Source of the DNA: an uncultured Lachnospiraceae bacterium
Lineage (GTDB): Bacteria > Bacillota > Clostridia > Lachnospirales > Lachnospiraceae
Direction: 5' to 3'
Assembly (NCBI GenBank): GCA_947176505.1
Contig: CAMWQW010000001.1
Location: forward strand, 62,001 to 126,000
Length of the DNA stretch: 64,000 bases
Made by a program: the position numbers and the translations under genes. The notes beneath the pieces are model-generated. The model did no database searches, was not told the origin of the DNA, and saw only the letters and a program-made list of their open reading frames with translations. Positions within the stretch are counted from its first letter, which is position 1. Every line of letters begins with the position of its first letter. Below, in pieces: positions 1 to 9,244 of the stretch.

Positions 1-557
1 ACAAAGCGGTCCACCGCCGCCGTCACATATCCTTCCCTAATGCCAATTACGCCAACGGCGTTAGTCGGGTCAGCGTGAAAACCCCAGATACATTCCACAT
101 CGTCCATCACATCAGTCTCAAGAATTTTCAATGCACCGTGCGATTCCTCTTCTGCTGGCTGGAATATAAATTTAACCGTTCCGCACAGATCTTCTCTGTG
201 TTCCTGCAAGAGTATAGCCGCTCCAATGCCTGCCGTAATATGAAAATCATGACCGCAGGCATGCATTTTGCCCGTCTCCTCCGACCGATAAGGGATATCC
301 GCTTCCTCCGTAATCGGAAGTGCATCGATATCACAACGCAGCGCAATCGTACGCCCGCCATTCTTCTGCCCTCGCACCACCGCCACCAGTCCCGTTTCAA
401 GCAGATACGGTAATATCTCTATCCCTGCCTCCGTAAGCATCCCGCGTATTTTCGCCGTAGTCTGCACTTCTTCATAAGGCAGCTCCGGGTGCCTGTGAAA
501 CCACTCAAAGTTCTCAATCAAATACCGTTCCAGCTTTTTATTATCTTCCGAAGCCAT
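1..557 (-). CDS. M20-family amidohydrolase/peptidase (partial, C-terminus off window)
   Basis: The N-terminal 185 residues of a metal-dependent amidohydrolase of the M20 (M20D-like) family are visible; the rest lies beyond base 1. The metal-site motif HACGHDFH and the following FIFQPAEE block, with its catalytic and ligand glutamates, are intact. ATG at 557 follows an AAAGGGAG ribosome site. Family members hydrolyse N-acyl amino acids, aminoacyl conjugates or dipeptides in the cytoplasm. It is the last visible gene of the peptide-transporter operon (27 bp after the permease), so it may process the imported peptide or acyl amino acid. The substrate cannot be told from sequence. Confidence 0.88.
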   Translation of the reverse strand, partial: MASEDNKKLERYLIENFEWFHRHPELPYEEVQTTAKIRGMLTEAGIEILPYLLETGLVAVVRGQKNGGRTIALRCDIDALPITEEADIPYRSEETGKMHACGHDFHITAGIGAAILLQEHREDLCGTVKFIFQPAEEESHGALKILETDVMDDVECIWGFHADPTNAVGVIGIREGYVTAAVDRF

Positions 558-583
558 TTCTTTCTCCCTTTATAGTCATCCTT

Positions 584-1501
584 TTATCTTCCGCTGTTCG
601 GATCCAGCGCATCTCTTAACGCATCGCCGATGAAGTTAATCGCCATAACGATTACGACAATCAATAACCCCGGCGGAATCCAAAGCCACGGCTGCGTCGT
701 GAGCACTGTCAGAGACTGTGCACCGTTTAACATATTCCCCAGACTTGCCTCAGGCGGCTGTACCCCTTGTCCGAGGAAACTAAGCGCCGCCTCATCCAGA
801 ATGGATAGCGCCAGCACCGAAGTAGCGTAGACCAGAATCGGTGCTACTGTATTAGGCAAAATCTCTGAGAATAAAATATGCCGAAGCGGCATACCCGCAA
901 CAATATTTCCTTTTATAAAATTTGTCTCTCTAAGATTCAGCACATTTCCCCGTACCAGTCTTGCAATGCCCGGCCAATCCACAAACCCCAGAATCAGTAT
1001 GATATTCCACAATCCCGGCTTAAAGATGGCTGCTGCCACCAACACCAGCAGTATATACGGAAATGACATAACCATATCGGTAAAGCGCATGATGATCATA
1101 TCCGCCACACCGCCGAAATATCCCGCAATCAAACCGAGAATCACACCGATTACCGTCGAAATTACTGTCGCCATGACACCAACCAGCAAAGAAATCCTCG
1201 TTGCATAAAGCAGCCTGCTCAAAACATCCCTGCCAATTTGGTCCGTACCCAGCCAGAACTCCTTAGAAGGCGCGCCGCCAAATGGTCCCGCAATCTCATT
1301 CGGGTCATAAGGCGCAATGACAGGCGCAAGCAAAGCAGCAAGAACAATCACACCCAGCACAATCAGACTGACAGCCGCAAGATGATGGCGTCTAAACCGT
1401 CTGATGACAGTCTGGATATAGCTCTCACTGGATATATCCGCCTTCCGGCGAAGTCCCTTAGCCTGCTTCATAAATTTTCTATCCGTATCATTCGATATCA
1501 T
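584..1501 (-). CDS. Oligopeptide/dipeptide ABC transporter permease (DppC/OppC type)
   Basis: A 305-residue inner-membrane permease with a cytoplasmic N-terminus, about six membrane spans and the BPD_transp_1 EAA-type loop (IKGNIVAGMPLRHI followed by EILPN) that contacts the ATPase. An N-terminal OppC-N region precedes the first span. I choose ATG at 1501, eight bases after AGGAGG; the TTG six bases upstream would sit too close to it. It pairs with the DppB-type permease directly upstream (12 bp gap) to form the pore of the importer. Assignment to peptide uptake is strong; the specific substrate is not known. Confidence 0.93.
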   Translation of the reverse strand: MISNDTDRKFMKQAKGLRRKADISSESYIQTVIRRFRRHHLAAVSLIVLGVIVLAALLAPVIAPYDPNEIAGPFGGAPSKEFWLGTDQIGRDVLSRLLYATRISLLVGVMATVISTVIGVILGLIAGYFGGVADMIIMRFTDMVMSFPYILLVLVAAAIFKPGLWNIILILGFVDWPGIARLVRGNVLNLRETNFIKGNIVAGMPLRHILFSEILPNTVAPILVYATSVLALSILDEAALSFLGQGVQPPEASLGNMLNGAQSLTVLTTQPWLWIPPGLLIVVIVMAINFIGDALRDALDPNSGR

Positions 1502-1513
1502 CCGCAAGCCCTC

Positions 1514-2461
1514 CTAATCAAGCTGAATGGTAGGGTCTACCAATGCATACATAATGTCTGTGATCAGATTCGCAATAAGCACAACAATTGCCGACAGCAG
1601 ACACACTCCCATAATTACGGGATAATCCCTGTTGCTGATAGCGCTCATAGTCATAAGTCCCAGCCCCGGCCATGAGAAAATCTGTTCTATAATCACCGCG
1701 CCGCCAAAAAGCACAGGAATCTCCATACCAATCACCGTAATAATCGGCACAAGCGCATTGCGCAGCGCATGTTTGTTGATCACTCTGAAATGTCCGATTC
1801 CTTTCGCCTTCGCCGTACGCAGATAATCCTGCTGTAGAATTTCCAACATCGCACTTCTGATATAGCGGATATTGCTTCCCGCCATAGAAAAAGCAAGTAC
1901 AATTACCGGCATTACCATATGTTTCGCCACATCGGCTGCACCGCCCTCCGTTCCCAGCGTTGTCATGCCGCTGGACGGCAGCCATCCAAGCCGCACCGTA
2001 AATAAGTAGATCAAAAGCAGCGATAGAAAGAAGCCCGGTACACTGCTCCCCAGAAAAGAAGCCGTCACCACTGCATAATCACCTTTGGAATATTGATGAA
2101 TCGCACTGTAAATGCCCGCGGGTATCGCCATGACAAGACTTACAAGCAGCGACACTCCCATCAGAAGAAGCGTCGGTCCTATATGACTTCCGATCATGGA
2201 ACTTACGGATTGATAAGACTTCATGGAATATCCCAGATTACCGCGCAGAAGCTGTCCCAGCCATACAAAATACTGTACATAAACAGGCTGATCCAAACCC
2301 AGCGCAATCTTCTTGGCTTCCACAGCCGCCTCCGATACGCGCGGACCTTGCAGCATCTCCAGCGGGCTGCCCGCCAGACACATAATCGCATAATCAATAA
2401 TCGTGATACCAATTAGCACCGGAATCGCAATCAGAATACGTTTCAATATATATTTACCCAT
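1514..2461 (-). CDS. Oligopeptide/dipeptide ABC transporter permease (DppB/OppB type)
   Basis: A 315-residue integral membrane protein starting with the typical [19 protein letters not shown] signal-anchor span of DppB proteins, followed by further spans and the permease coupling loop around TAKAKGIGHFRVINKHALRN. Its start overlaps the end of the upstream ATPase gene by 8 bp, pointing to translational coupling, and GGAGG lies nine bases before ATG. It forms the second half of the translocation channel with the DppC-type protein. Order in the operon (binding protein, two ATPases, then permeases) differs from the more common binding protein-permease-ATPase order. Confidence 0.94.
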   Translation of the reverse strand: MGKYILKRILIAIPVLIGITIIDYAIMCLAGSPLEMLQGPRVSEAAVEAKKIALGLDQPVYVQYFVWLGQLLRGNLGYSMKSYQSVSSMIGSHIGPTLLLMGVSLLVSLVMAIPAGIYSAIHQYSKGDYAVVTASFLGSSVPGFFLSLLLIYLFTVRLGWLPSSGMTTLGTEGGAADVAKHMVMPVIVLAFSMAGSNIRYIRSAMLEILQQDYLRTAKAKGIGHFRVINKHALRNALVPIITVIGMEIPVLFGGAVIIEQIFSWPGLGLMTMSAISNRDYPVIMGVCLLSAIVVLIANLITDIMYALVDPTIQLD

Positions 2462-3464
2462 GACTCGCTACCTCCGTACCTGATAAAACTACCGGACATG
2501 CCGTCATATGGACGCTGCCTTTTAAAACAGGCGCCTCCGTTTCACACCGCTCTGACGCGTATGGACAGCGGGGATGAAATCTACACCCCTCCGGCGGGTT
2601 CATACTGCTGCCGATTTCTCCCTGCAAAAGCTTACGTCCACGCTTTTTCTCCTTCGGATCCGGTACTGGAACCGCCTCCAGCAGCGCTCTGGTGTACGGA
2701 TGCTTCGGATGGTTAAAAATCTCCTTTGCTTCACCGTACTCGACAATCCTACCCAAATACATCACCGCAATTTTGTCGCTGACATAATTGACTGCTCCTA
2801 GTCCATGTCCCACAAATAATAGCGTCAATCCGAGTTCTTTCTGCAGATCTTTTAAAAGATTCAAAATCTGTGCCTGTATCGACACATCCAGCGCGCTGAC
2901 AGGTTCATCGCAGACAATAAATTCCGGATTAAGCGACAGCGCTTTCGCAATACCGATTCGCTGTCTTTGTCCACCCGAAAATTCATGCGGATACCTGCCC
3001 AATACCGTACGGGGCAGTCCTACCATATCTAAAATCTTTATAATATCCTGTTCCACAGTACTTTTCTCCGAAATATGATGATACAACATGGGTTGTGCCA
3101 GTATCTCATAAATGTGTTTTCTCGGATTCAGCGAAGAATACGGATCCTGAAATACCATCTGCAGCTTTGTCCTGATACGCTCCATCTCTTTCTTGTTCTT
3201 CCGTATCTCCTCCAACTCACATCCATTATAATATATCCTGCCTTCCGTCGGCGTCTCCAATCCTACGAGTTGTCTTCCGATTGTAGATTTGCCGCATCCC
3301 GATTCTCCTACGAGTCCCAGTGTCTCACCCCGCATGATCGAAAAACTGACGCCGTCCACCGCCTTGACATGTCCGGTCGTATGAGTAATGATGCCGCCTT
3401 TCACCGGATAATATTTCTTCATATCCTCCACTTGAATCAGTGGAACTTTATTTTCATCCAACAT
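2454..3464 (-). CDS. Oligopeptide ABC transporter ATP-binding protein (OppF/DppF type)
   Basis: A 336-residue ABC ATPase. The Walker A motif GESGCGKS lies near residues 53-60, the signature [15 protein letters not shown] in the middle, Walker [11 protein letters not shown] follows, and the C-terminal oligopeptide-transporter extension contains the Cys-rich [15 protein letters not shown] region, which in this family can bind a metal or an iron-sulfur cluster. It works as a heterodimer with the adjacent OppD-type ATPase to energise uptake. ATG follows GGAG at a seven-base distance. Confidence 0.94.
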   Translation of the reverse strand: MLDENKVPLIQVEDMKKYYPVKGGIITHTTGHVKAVDGVSFSIMRGETLGLVGESGCGKSTIGRQLVGLETPTEGRIYYNGCELEEIRKNKKEMERIRTKLQMVFQDPYSSLNPRKHIYEILAQPMLYHHISEKSTVEQDIIKILDMVGLPRTVLGRYPHEFSGGQRQRIGIAKALSLNPEFIVCDEPVSALDVSIQAQILNLLKDLQKELGLTLLFVGHGLGAVNYVSDKIAVMYLGRIVEYGEAKEIFNHPKHPYTRALLEAVPVPDPKEKKRGRKLLQGEIGSSMNPPEGCRFHPRCPYASERCETEAPVLKGSVHMTACPVVLSGTEVASHG

Positions 3465-3501
3465 AATTTAGCTCCATTTCTGCGCTGCTTACATCTCAAT
3501 T

Positions 3502-4500
3502 TCATTCAAGACTGCGCATGGACGAGTCTGTGCTTTCTTTCTTAGCCACAATACATCTGGCGGTATGCCCCTCTCCAAACGAATACGCCTCCTGCGGTTC
3601 ATCGCATATCTCACAGCGGTGGGGACATCGGTCCGCAAAACGGCAGCCCGAGATATCGTCATAGCTTTCCGGAACCATACCCGGAATCGCCTGCAGGCGC
3701 CTGCCCGTATCATCCCGAATGGTAGGTACGGTATTGAGAAGTGCCTGTGTATACGGATGCTTCGGATTCGCAAACAATTCTTCCGTCGACGCCTCTTCTA
3801 TAATCTGTCCGGCATACATAACCAGCACCCTGTCGGCAGTATTGGCAACCAAACCGATATCATGCGTGATCAGAATCATCGACATATTTTTTTCTTTTTG
3901 AAGTTCCTTTAACAATTTCATAATCTGCGCCTGAATCGTCACGTCAAGAGCCGTAGTCGGTTCATCCGCGATTAGCAGCTTCGGATTACAGGATAGCGCC
4001 ATGGCAATCATAACCCTCTGGCGCATTCCACCGGAAAGCGTATGCGGATATTTTCGCATTGTCTCCTCCGCCTCCGGCATCCCCACTTGAATAAGCAGCT
4101 CTATCGCTCGTTTCCTCGCCTCTTCTTTAGACACATGCATATGAGTCCGGATGCTCTCCATAATCTGACTGCCCACGTTAAATACAGGATTGAGTGATGT
4201 GAGCGGATCCTGAAAAATCATAGTCAGCTCATCTCCTCTGATACGGTCAAGCTCCTTCTCACTCATGTCAAGAAGATTCTTACCGTCAAAGAAGACAGAG
4301 CCGTCTGTGACAGCTCCGTCCCTTCTTAATAATCCCATAATAGACAATGATGTAACACTTTTCCCACAGCCGGATTCGCCCACAATGCAGACTACCTCTC
4401 CCTGATCCACGTGGAAACTGATATGATCAACACTGATATTTTGTCCGTAATCTCCGGCAAAGACTGTTGTTAAGTCTTTCACCACCAGTAAATGTGACAT
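3502..4500 (-). CDS. Oligopeptide ABC transporter ATP-binding protein (OppD/DppD type)
   Basis: A 332-residue ABC ATPase with Walker A GESGCGKS at residues 41-48, signature [15 protein letters not shown], Walker [13 protein letters not shown], and a C-terminal oligo_HPY region with [14 protein letters not shown]. It partners the OppF-type ATPase 37 bp downstream. The start has GGAGGG six bases upstream of ATG. Together with the binding protein gene 77 bp upstream and the two permeases, the transporter set is complete, with no broken component. Confidence 0.94.
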   Translation of the reverse strand: MSHLLVVKDLTTVFAGDYGQNISVDHISFHVDQGEVVCIVGESGCGKSVTSLSIMGLLRRDGAVTDGSVFFDGKNLLDMSEKELDRIRGDELTMIFQDPLTSLNPVFNVGSQIMESIRTHMHVSKEEARKRAIELLIQVGMPEAEETMRKYPHTLSGGMRQRVMIAMALSCNPKLLIADEPTTALDVTIQAQIMKLLKELQKEKNMSMILITHDIGLVANTADRVLVMYAGQIIEEASTEELFANPKHPYTQALLNTVPTIRDDTGRRLQAIPGMVPESYDDISGCRFADRCPHRCEICDEPQEAYSFGEGHTARCIVAKKESTDSSMRSLE

Positions 4501-4577
4501 AGTATACCCTCCCTGCCCGCATGATATCCGTTTCTGTCATGCCGCAAAACACTACATCATTTCAAACTATTCTCTTA

Positions 4578-6275
4578 TCACTCCGCGACATCCCAGTTCT
4601 GTACATTGTTGAAGAATCCGTACACACTCGGCTCCGCACCAGATACACGATTGTTAACCGCTCCCTGTGCGCTGATTACATATACGGAAAACATCGCTAC
4701 ATCTTCCTGCATTTTCCTGTTAACAACAGAATAGAAATCTGTAATCTCAGCCACATCACTGGTCTGCTGTGTTTTGTCCAGCGCTGCTGCGACTTCTTCA
4801 TCATAGTATCCCGTCCAGCTTCCCTCTCCGCCTAACAACCATGTTACATCCGGATACGGATCCACCGGCGCATAGGTATACTGTACCGCCATAATATCAT
4901 AATCTGTTGTCCCTGCCACAGTCATAAGCGTTGCAAGATCTACCGTAGTAATTTCCACATTAATACCGACTGCTGCCCATTGTGCCGCAATGACCTGCAC
5001 ACCGTTGACAAACGTATTATCTCCAGAGTTCACATAAAAGCGAAGTGTCTGGGAACCATCCCATCCCGCTTCCGCCAAAAGTTCTTTAGCCTTCTCCGGA
5101 TTATATTCCATAGGTTCTACGGACGTATCAAAGAACGGACTCGCCGAAGAGAGGAAACCATCTATCACTTCGCCATGACCCTTCAACAACTGGTCTACCA
5201 GCTGCTGTCTGTCAATTGCATAGACAAGAGCCTGACGTACTCTGGCATCTGTAATGTTCGCCGTCTGGATAAACGCAGACTGGTTCGTCACAGGTGAGCC
5301 GTATACTACCTTCACATTAGTCAGCGCTTCAATACTCTCATAGTCTTCTTGCGGAATTGCCGTCATTGTATGCTGTGTAATATCTATCTCGCCGGACTGC
5401 AGTCCTGCATAAATCTGACTTCCGTCCACAATCCTAATATTCAGCTTATCAATTTTCGGCGCACCCTTCCAGTAATTGGTATTTGCCGTATATGATATAT
5501 AGTGATCCGCGTCATATCCCGTCATAAAATACGGTCCGCTAATGACATCCGGATGATTAAACCAGTCATTTGACGTCAATTCGCTCTCACTGAATTTCTC
5601 AATAATATGTTTCGGCAGCACATGCAGATATCTTGCATAACTATTCTGAAATGTTGTCAATGCCATAGGATATTTGGATGTAAACTGTATTGTCTTATCG
5701 TCTAAAACGGTAAGTCCCTCCATAGAAGAAGCGCCTTCCTCCACAAAACCGGTCGCATCGTCGGTTCCTTCAAAAGCATACAATAACAATGTCGTGTTCG
5801 CCACCACCGGACTGGCATAACGCATTACCGAGTACTCTACATCATATGCCGTAACCGGAGTTCCGTCAGACCATGTCGCATTGTCGTCCACATGTACAAC
5901 AAAGTGTATATTATCCTCCGTTGTGATGCTATCAGCTAACATTGCTTGAAAATTCAAATCCTTATCAAGCTCCATCAAGGGCAAAAACATCAAATCAAGT
6001 GCATGCTTATTAATCTCTGTCTGGTCAATTGCAAACGGATTCACTCCTCCGAGACTGTCCGTCACGCCGATATTGATAATTTTCTCTCCTTCTGCCGCTG
6101 TCGCCGGACCTGCAGATTCACCGTTCTGTTCAGTTCCTTCCCCACTTACAGCACTATCTGTACCAATGCCGTTGTCCGCTGTTGCTCCGCCGTTGTCTCC
6201 TCCGCACGCCGTAACAGCCATCATCATGGCAATTGCCAAAAACAGGCATGTTAATCTCCTTGTCAATTTTCTCAT
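4578..6275 (-). CDS. Extracellular peptide-binding lipoprotein (SBP_bac_5 / OppA-DppA type)
   Basis: A 565-residue solute-binding protein. A lipoprotein signal peptide ends in the lipobox AVTAC with the lipidated Cys at residue 24, followed by a low-complexity Gly/Glu/Ala tether to about residue 65. The rest is a class C (family 5) binding protein, including the typical WSDGTPVTAYDVEYSV block near residue 135. It captures oligopeptides or similar ligands outside the membrane and passes them to the permeases encoded downstream. A near-consensus sigma-A promoter lies about 100 bp upstream and GGAGGAGG precedes ATG, so this is the first gene of the operon. Confidence 0.94.
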   Translation of the reverse strand: MRKLTRRLTCLFLAIAMMMAVTACGGDNGGATADNGIGTDSAVSGEGTEQNGESAGPATAAEGEKIINIGVTDSLGGVNPFAIDQTEINKHALDLMFLPLMELDKDLNFQAMLADSITTEDNIHFVVHVDDNATWSDGTPVTAYDVEYSVMRYASPVVANTTLLLYAFEGTDDATGFVEEGASSMEGLTVLDDKTIQFTSKYPMALTTFQNSYARYLHVLPKHIIEKFSESELTSNDWFNHPDVISGPYFMTGYDADHYISYTANTNYWKGAPKIDKLNIRIVDGSQIYAGLQSGEIDITQHTMTAIPQEDYESIEALTNVKVVYGSPVTNQSAFIQTANITDARVRQALVYAIDRQQLVDQLLKGHGEVIDGFLSSASPFFDTSVEPMEYNPEKAKELLAEAGWDGSQTLRFYVNSGDNTFVNGVQVIAAQWAAVGINVEITTVDLATLMTVAGTTDYDIMAVQYTYAPVDPYPDVTWLLGGEGSWTGYYDEEVAAALDKTQQTSDVAEITDFYSVVNRKMQEDVAMFSVYVISAQGAVNNRVSGAEPSVYGFFNNVQNWDVAE

Positions 6276-6372
6276 ATTTCCTCCTCCATTTCTAACTTCT
6301 TATACCTGATATAGTATGCGGCTGGTTTATCCGGAAACCATTTTCCTACTAATCCGCTAGGTTTTATATGGA

Positions 6373-6401
6373 ATTATACTGTTACCCAATATCTTTGTCA
6401 A
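6373..6401 (-). promoter_or_regulatory. Sigma-A promoter of the peptide transporter operon
   Basis: On the minus strand, TTGACA and TATAAT are separated by 17 bp, a perfect consensus vegetative promoter. It sits about 100 bp before the binding-protein start, leaving a leader of roughly 90 nt in which I see no recognisable riboswitch. Confidence 0.85.
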
Positions 6402-6456
6402 TATTTTTTTATGAGAAATATCCTATAATTTCCAATCGACTTAGTATAGCATAACC

Positions 6457-6485
6457 TTGACAAAAAAAGCAATGAGATGTATATT
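6457..6485 (+). promoter_or_regulatory. Sigma-A promoter of the C39-like protease gene
   Basis: TTGACA, a 17-bp spacer and TATATT on the plus strand, ending 35 bp before the ATG at 6521. It is back to back with the transporter promoter in the same AT-rich gap. Confidence 0.75.
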
Positions 6486-6520
6486 TTCTACAATTACGAT
6501 AAATACGAAGGAAAACATAA

Positions 6521-7162
6521 ATGAAAAACTTACTTAATTACCAATCCAGTGAGTACGATTGCGGACCAGTCTCTCTCACCAATGCAATACGCTACCTATT
6601 TGACCGTGAAACTATCTATCCCGACATCATTAAATATATTATGCTGTATTGTCTGGATTCATACAATGAGGAAGGAGAAGTCGGCAAACGCGGCACTTCT
6701 GCCTCCGCCATGATGTTTTTAAGCAACTGGCTCAACCAGTTTGGACAAATGAAAAATTTCCCGATTACCTGCGAGTTTTTGTCCGGAGAAAATGTTTACC
6801 TGTCTCAAAGCAGCAAGATTGTGGAGGCGCTGCAGCAAGGAGGTGCCGTTGTCCTAAGACTCTTCTTGGATGTCGGGCACTATGTTCTGTTGACCGGAAT
6901 AAAAGATGAAAATATTTATCTCTTTGACCCCTACTACGAAGAATTGGACGATCCAGAACTAGATTCGGAGTATTTCGAGGATGGGATTTCTTTCGTTACC
7001 AATCAGCCGAAACGCGCTAATCGCATCGTTTCCATGCAGCGTCTCAACCGGCTGACAGAAGGCTATTATGAAATGGGACCCTACAATATCCGTGAGGCAG
7101 TCATCGTGTTCAATCAGGATACACGGCTGTCGCCCGAAAGCACCATTGATTATTTTATTTGA
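6521..7162 (+). CDS. Cytosolic C39-like cysteine peptidase
   Basis: A 213-residue protein with the layout of the papain-like C39 fold: Gln8 (oxyanion hole), Cys14 in YDCGPVSLTNA, His120 in VGHYVLLTG and Asp136 in YLFDPYYEE, so all four expected active-site residues are present. In known C39 proteins the family trims double-glycine leader peptides, usually fused to an ABC exporter; this one is free-standing, has no signal peptide or membrane span, and no bacteriocin exporter or leader peptide is nearby. It is transcribed alone from its own promoter. Its substrate is unknown; a role in peptide or conjugate processing is only inference. Confidence 0.7.
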   Translation: MKNLLNYQSSEYDCGPVSLTNAIRYLFDRETIYPDIIKYIMLYCLDSYNEEGEVGKRGTSASAMMFLSNWLNQFGQMKNFPITCEFLSGENVYLSQSSKIVEALQQGGAVVLRLFLDVGHYVLLTGIKDENIYLFDPYYEELDDPELDSEYFEDGISFVTNQPKRANRIVSMQRLNRLTEGYYEMGPYNIREAVIVFNQDTRLSPESTIDYFI

Positions 7163-7202
7163 TTACTTACATAAAAGTTAAGTATATTCGATATGTGATG
7201 TC

Positions 7203-7236
7203 AAAAACGGCGAGGTCAGAATCTTTCTGCCTCGCC
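7203..7236. terminator. Bidirectional rho-independent terminator
   Basis: A GGCGAGG/CCTCGCC stem extended by CAGA/TCTG with a five-base loop. On the minus strand it is followed by GTTTTTG, so it clearly ends spoVT; it also lies 40 bp after the convergent C39-like gene. The T-run is weaker on the plus side. Confidence 0.8.
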
Positions 7237-7245
7237 CTACTGTTG

Positions 7246-7788
7246 TCATTGTTCCATCTGTCTTCCCAGAAATCCGGCTGCGGATTGAATCAGTTTCTGC
7301 TCAACTTCTCCCATCTTGGACTTGTGGTCTGTCTCCAACAGCAGAACCGAACCGATTACATCGCCCTCACAAATAATCGGACTAATCGCCTCATGATGAA
7401 ATTCATCCTGATCGCTGCTAACCTGAATAAAATTCCGGTCTCCTTTCGCTGCCACCAAGCTCTCTCTGTGGTTAATCTTCTCTTCCAGCTCCCTGCTGAT
7501 GGACTTCCCAAGCATATTTTTCATACCGCCTGCTACCGCAATAAATTGGTCTCTGTCGGAAATCATTGCAATATGCCCGGACACTTGTGCCATACTCTCT
7601 GCATACTGCTTGGCAAAAGTTCCCATCTCACCAATAGGAGAATATTTCTTTAGAATAATTTCTCCCTCTCTGTCAGTGAATATTTCCAACGGGTCCGACT
7701 CCCTGATGCGCAATGTTCTCCGTATCTCTTTAGGAATCACAATTCGTCCAAGATCATCTATTCGTCTCACAATACCTGTTGCTTTCAT
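7246..7788 (-). CDS. spoVT: Stage V sporulation protein T (SpoVT)
   Basis: A 180-residue transcription factor close to the usual SpoVT length of 178. The N-terminal AbrB-type swapped-hairpin DNA-binding domain is textbook (MKATGIVRRIDDLGRIVIPK, then EIRRTLRIRESDPLEIF), and the C-terminal GAF-like domain covers about residues 55-178. I start at ATG 7788, nine bases after GGAGG; a frame opening further upstream has no ribosome site. In Bacillus and Clostridium, SpoVT acts in the forespore and modulates sigma-G-dependent genes. It is a single-gene unit with a terminator behind it. Confidence 0.95.
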   Translation of the reverse strand: MKATGIVRRIDDLGRIVIPKEIRRTLRIRESDPLEIFTDREGEIILKKYSPIGEMGTFAKQYAESMAQVSGHIAMISDRDQFIAVAGGMKNMLGKSISRELEEKINHRESLVAAKGDRNFIQVSSDQDEFHHEAISPIICEGDVIGSVLLLETDHKSKMGEVEQKLIQSAAGFLGRQMEQ

Positions 7789-7911
7789 ATCATATAACCT
7801 CCATCTGTAAATCATAGCCGTAGTGTAACTTATCTCCCGACGCCACCCTGAAAAGTGACTCGTCTATTTTCATTTATCTCTACGTTTTTACTATTATTTG
7901 TAAAGAAGGAA

Positions 7912-7943
7912 ATTATATGCATGAGAATATTGAATTTCATTCA
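7912..7943 (-). promoter_or_regulatory. Candidate sigma-G-like (or sigma-A) promoter of spoVT
   Basis: On the minus strand TGAATG, an 18-bp spacer and CATATAAT. This resembles the forespore sigma-G pattern (TGnATA, 17-18 bp, CATnnTA), which would fit a forespore gene, but TATAAT within it would also serve sigma-A. It lies about 120 bp upstream of the spoVT start. Confidence 0.45.
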
Positions 7944-7966
7944 CTGTTTTCTATTGACAGTTTTAT

Positions 7967-9148
7967 TTATTTTTTGACACCTTTGGTTCCCGACAGGTTT
8001 GCATTTTGCAATATATTGCTGTCAAAAGATGTAAGAACGCTCTTCTCTTCCCGTTCTCTCTTAAGGGCAAGATTCACCATATCATCCAATAACCGCGCAT
8101 ATGGTTTGCCCATTGCTTCCCATAAGTAAAATGCCAGTGAACCGGGAATCGGATTAATCTCATTGACATATACCTGATCGGTATCCTGATCAATCATAAA
8201 ATCAATTCTGGATACACCGCTGCAATTCAATACTTGAAAAGTCTTCACTGCCATCTGTCTGATTTCTTCCCGCTTCTGCGGTGTCAGATTCGCGGGTAGT
8301 TCTCTCTTAGCCGTTCGCATTCCCTCCGACCCACTCTTATTTCCTGCTACATATTTATCCTCATAGCTCAAAATCTCATCGCTGGATACCGGCTCTTCGC
8401 ATTCGGACGCAGAAGCTTCCTCGTAATCACCTAACACGGCACAATTAATTTCCCGCAGGTTCGTAATGGCATGCTCCACCAGAACTCTTGCACCAAATGT
8501 AAACGCATATTCTAACGCTTCTCGCAGACCCTCGCGATCTCTTGCTACCTTAATCCCTACGCTGGAACCAAGGTTAACCGGTTTTACGATGACAGGATAG
8601 CTGATTTTAGCTTCCACTTTATCATATGCCGCCTCTTCATCACGCTCGTATTCTTTCGCATTCAGCGTCACACAATCCAATACCGGAATATCGTTGTCCT
8701 TAAGCACCGTCTTCATCACATACTTATCCATCGTCACTGCCGATGCACCCACGTCGCAGCCCGCAAATGGAACATTATAATGACGAAGATACCCTTGCAG
8801 CGAACCGTCCTCCACATTAGCGCCATGGACTACTGGAAACGCCACATCAATCTGTGCCACTACCGAGCTGCCGAACTTCTTTACCGGGTATTGTATAAGC
8901 TGCATTTGTCCCTGCTCACACATGCAGAAAACTCTGGTGCTCTTTGCAAGCAGCGCAGGAATATTCTTATAATTGGAAATATCTCCGACTGCTTCTCCCG
9001 TATACAGCTCGTTATCTTTCGTAATATAAATCGGTGTAAGTTCATACTTATCCTTATCAAAAGAATTATACGCTTGTAACCCGGAAATTACGGACACCTC
9101 ATGTTCCACACTCTTACCGCCAAAAAACACTCCTACTCGAATCTTCAT
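7967..9148 (-). CDS. ddl: D-alanine--D-alanine ligase
   Basis: A 393-residue ATP-grasp ligase that joins two D-alanines for peptidoglycan. Visible family marks are the N-terminal VGVFFGGKSVEHEVSVISG (serine that binds the first D-Ala), the ATP-grasp KPVNLGSSVGI loop, LVEHAI, RIDFMID and the metal-binding NEINPIPGS near the C-terminus. The protein is a little longer than usual (about 350), with an Asp/Glu/Ser-rich insert near residues 245-262 and a polar C-terminal tail. It follows the MurF-like ligase gene, which consumes its product, so the two form a peptidoglycan precursor operon. ATG follows AGAGGAAAATAGG. Confidence 0.95.
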   Translation of the reverse strand: MKIRVGVFFGGKSVEHEVSVISGLQAYNSFDKDKYELTPIYITKDNELYTGEAVGDISNYKNIPALLAKSTRVFCMCEQGQMQLIQYPVKKFGSSVVAQIDVAFPVVHGANVEDGSLQGYLRHYNVPFAGCDVGASAVTMDKYVMKTVLKDNDIPVLDCVTLNAKEYERDEEAAYDKVEAKISYPVIVKPVNLGSSVGIKVARDREGLREALEYAFTFGARVLVEHAITNLREINCAVLGDYEEASASECEEPVSSDEILSYEDKYVAGNKSGSEGMRTAKRELPANLTPQKREEIRQMAVKTFQVLNCSGVSRIDFMIDQDTDQVYVNEINPIPGSLAFYLWEAMGKPYARLLDDMVNLALKREREEKSVLTSFDSNILQNANLSGTKGVKK

Positions 9149-9244
9149 CCTATTTTCCTCTGCTATTCTTTAATATACTACGCCTAAAATCATCCGGTGC
9201 CTCACCGTCAATCGTATGCATTAATACTGTGCCGCCATTCTGTG

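Noticed and set aside
584-6275. Nickel or opine transporter instead of peptide transporter
   Set aside because: The binding protein and neighbouring M20 peptidase fit peptides or acyl amino acids; nothing supports metal or opine uptake.
9149-9242. A 34-codon frame between murF and ddl that reads smoothly (ending DDFRRSILKNSRGK)
   Set aside because: It has no ribosome site, the MurF-like protein already ends normally in LPDNYA, and the frame could be chance. A frameshift at the murF end is possible but unsupported.
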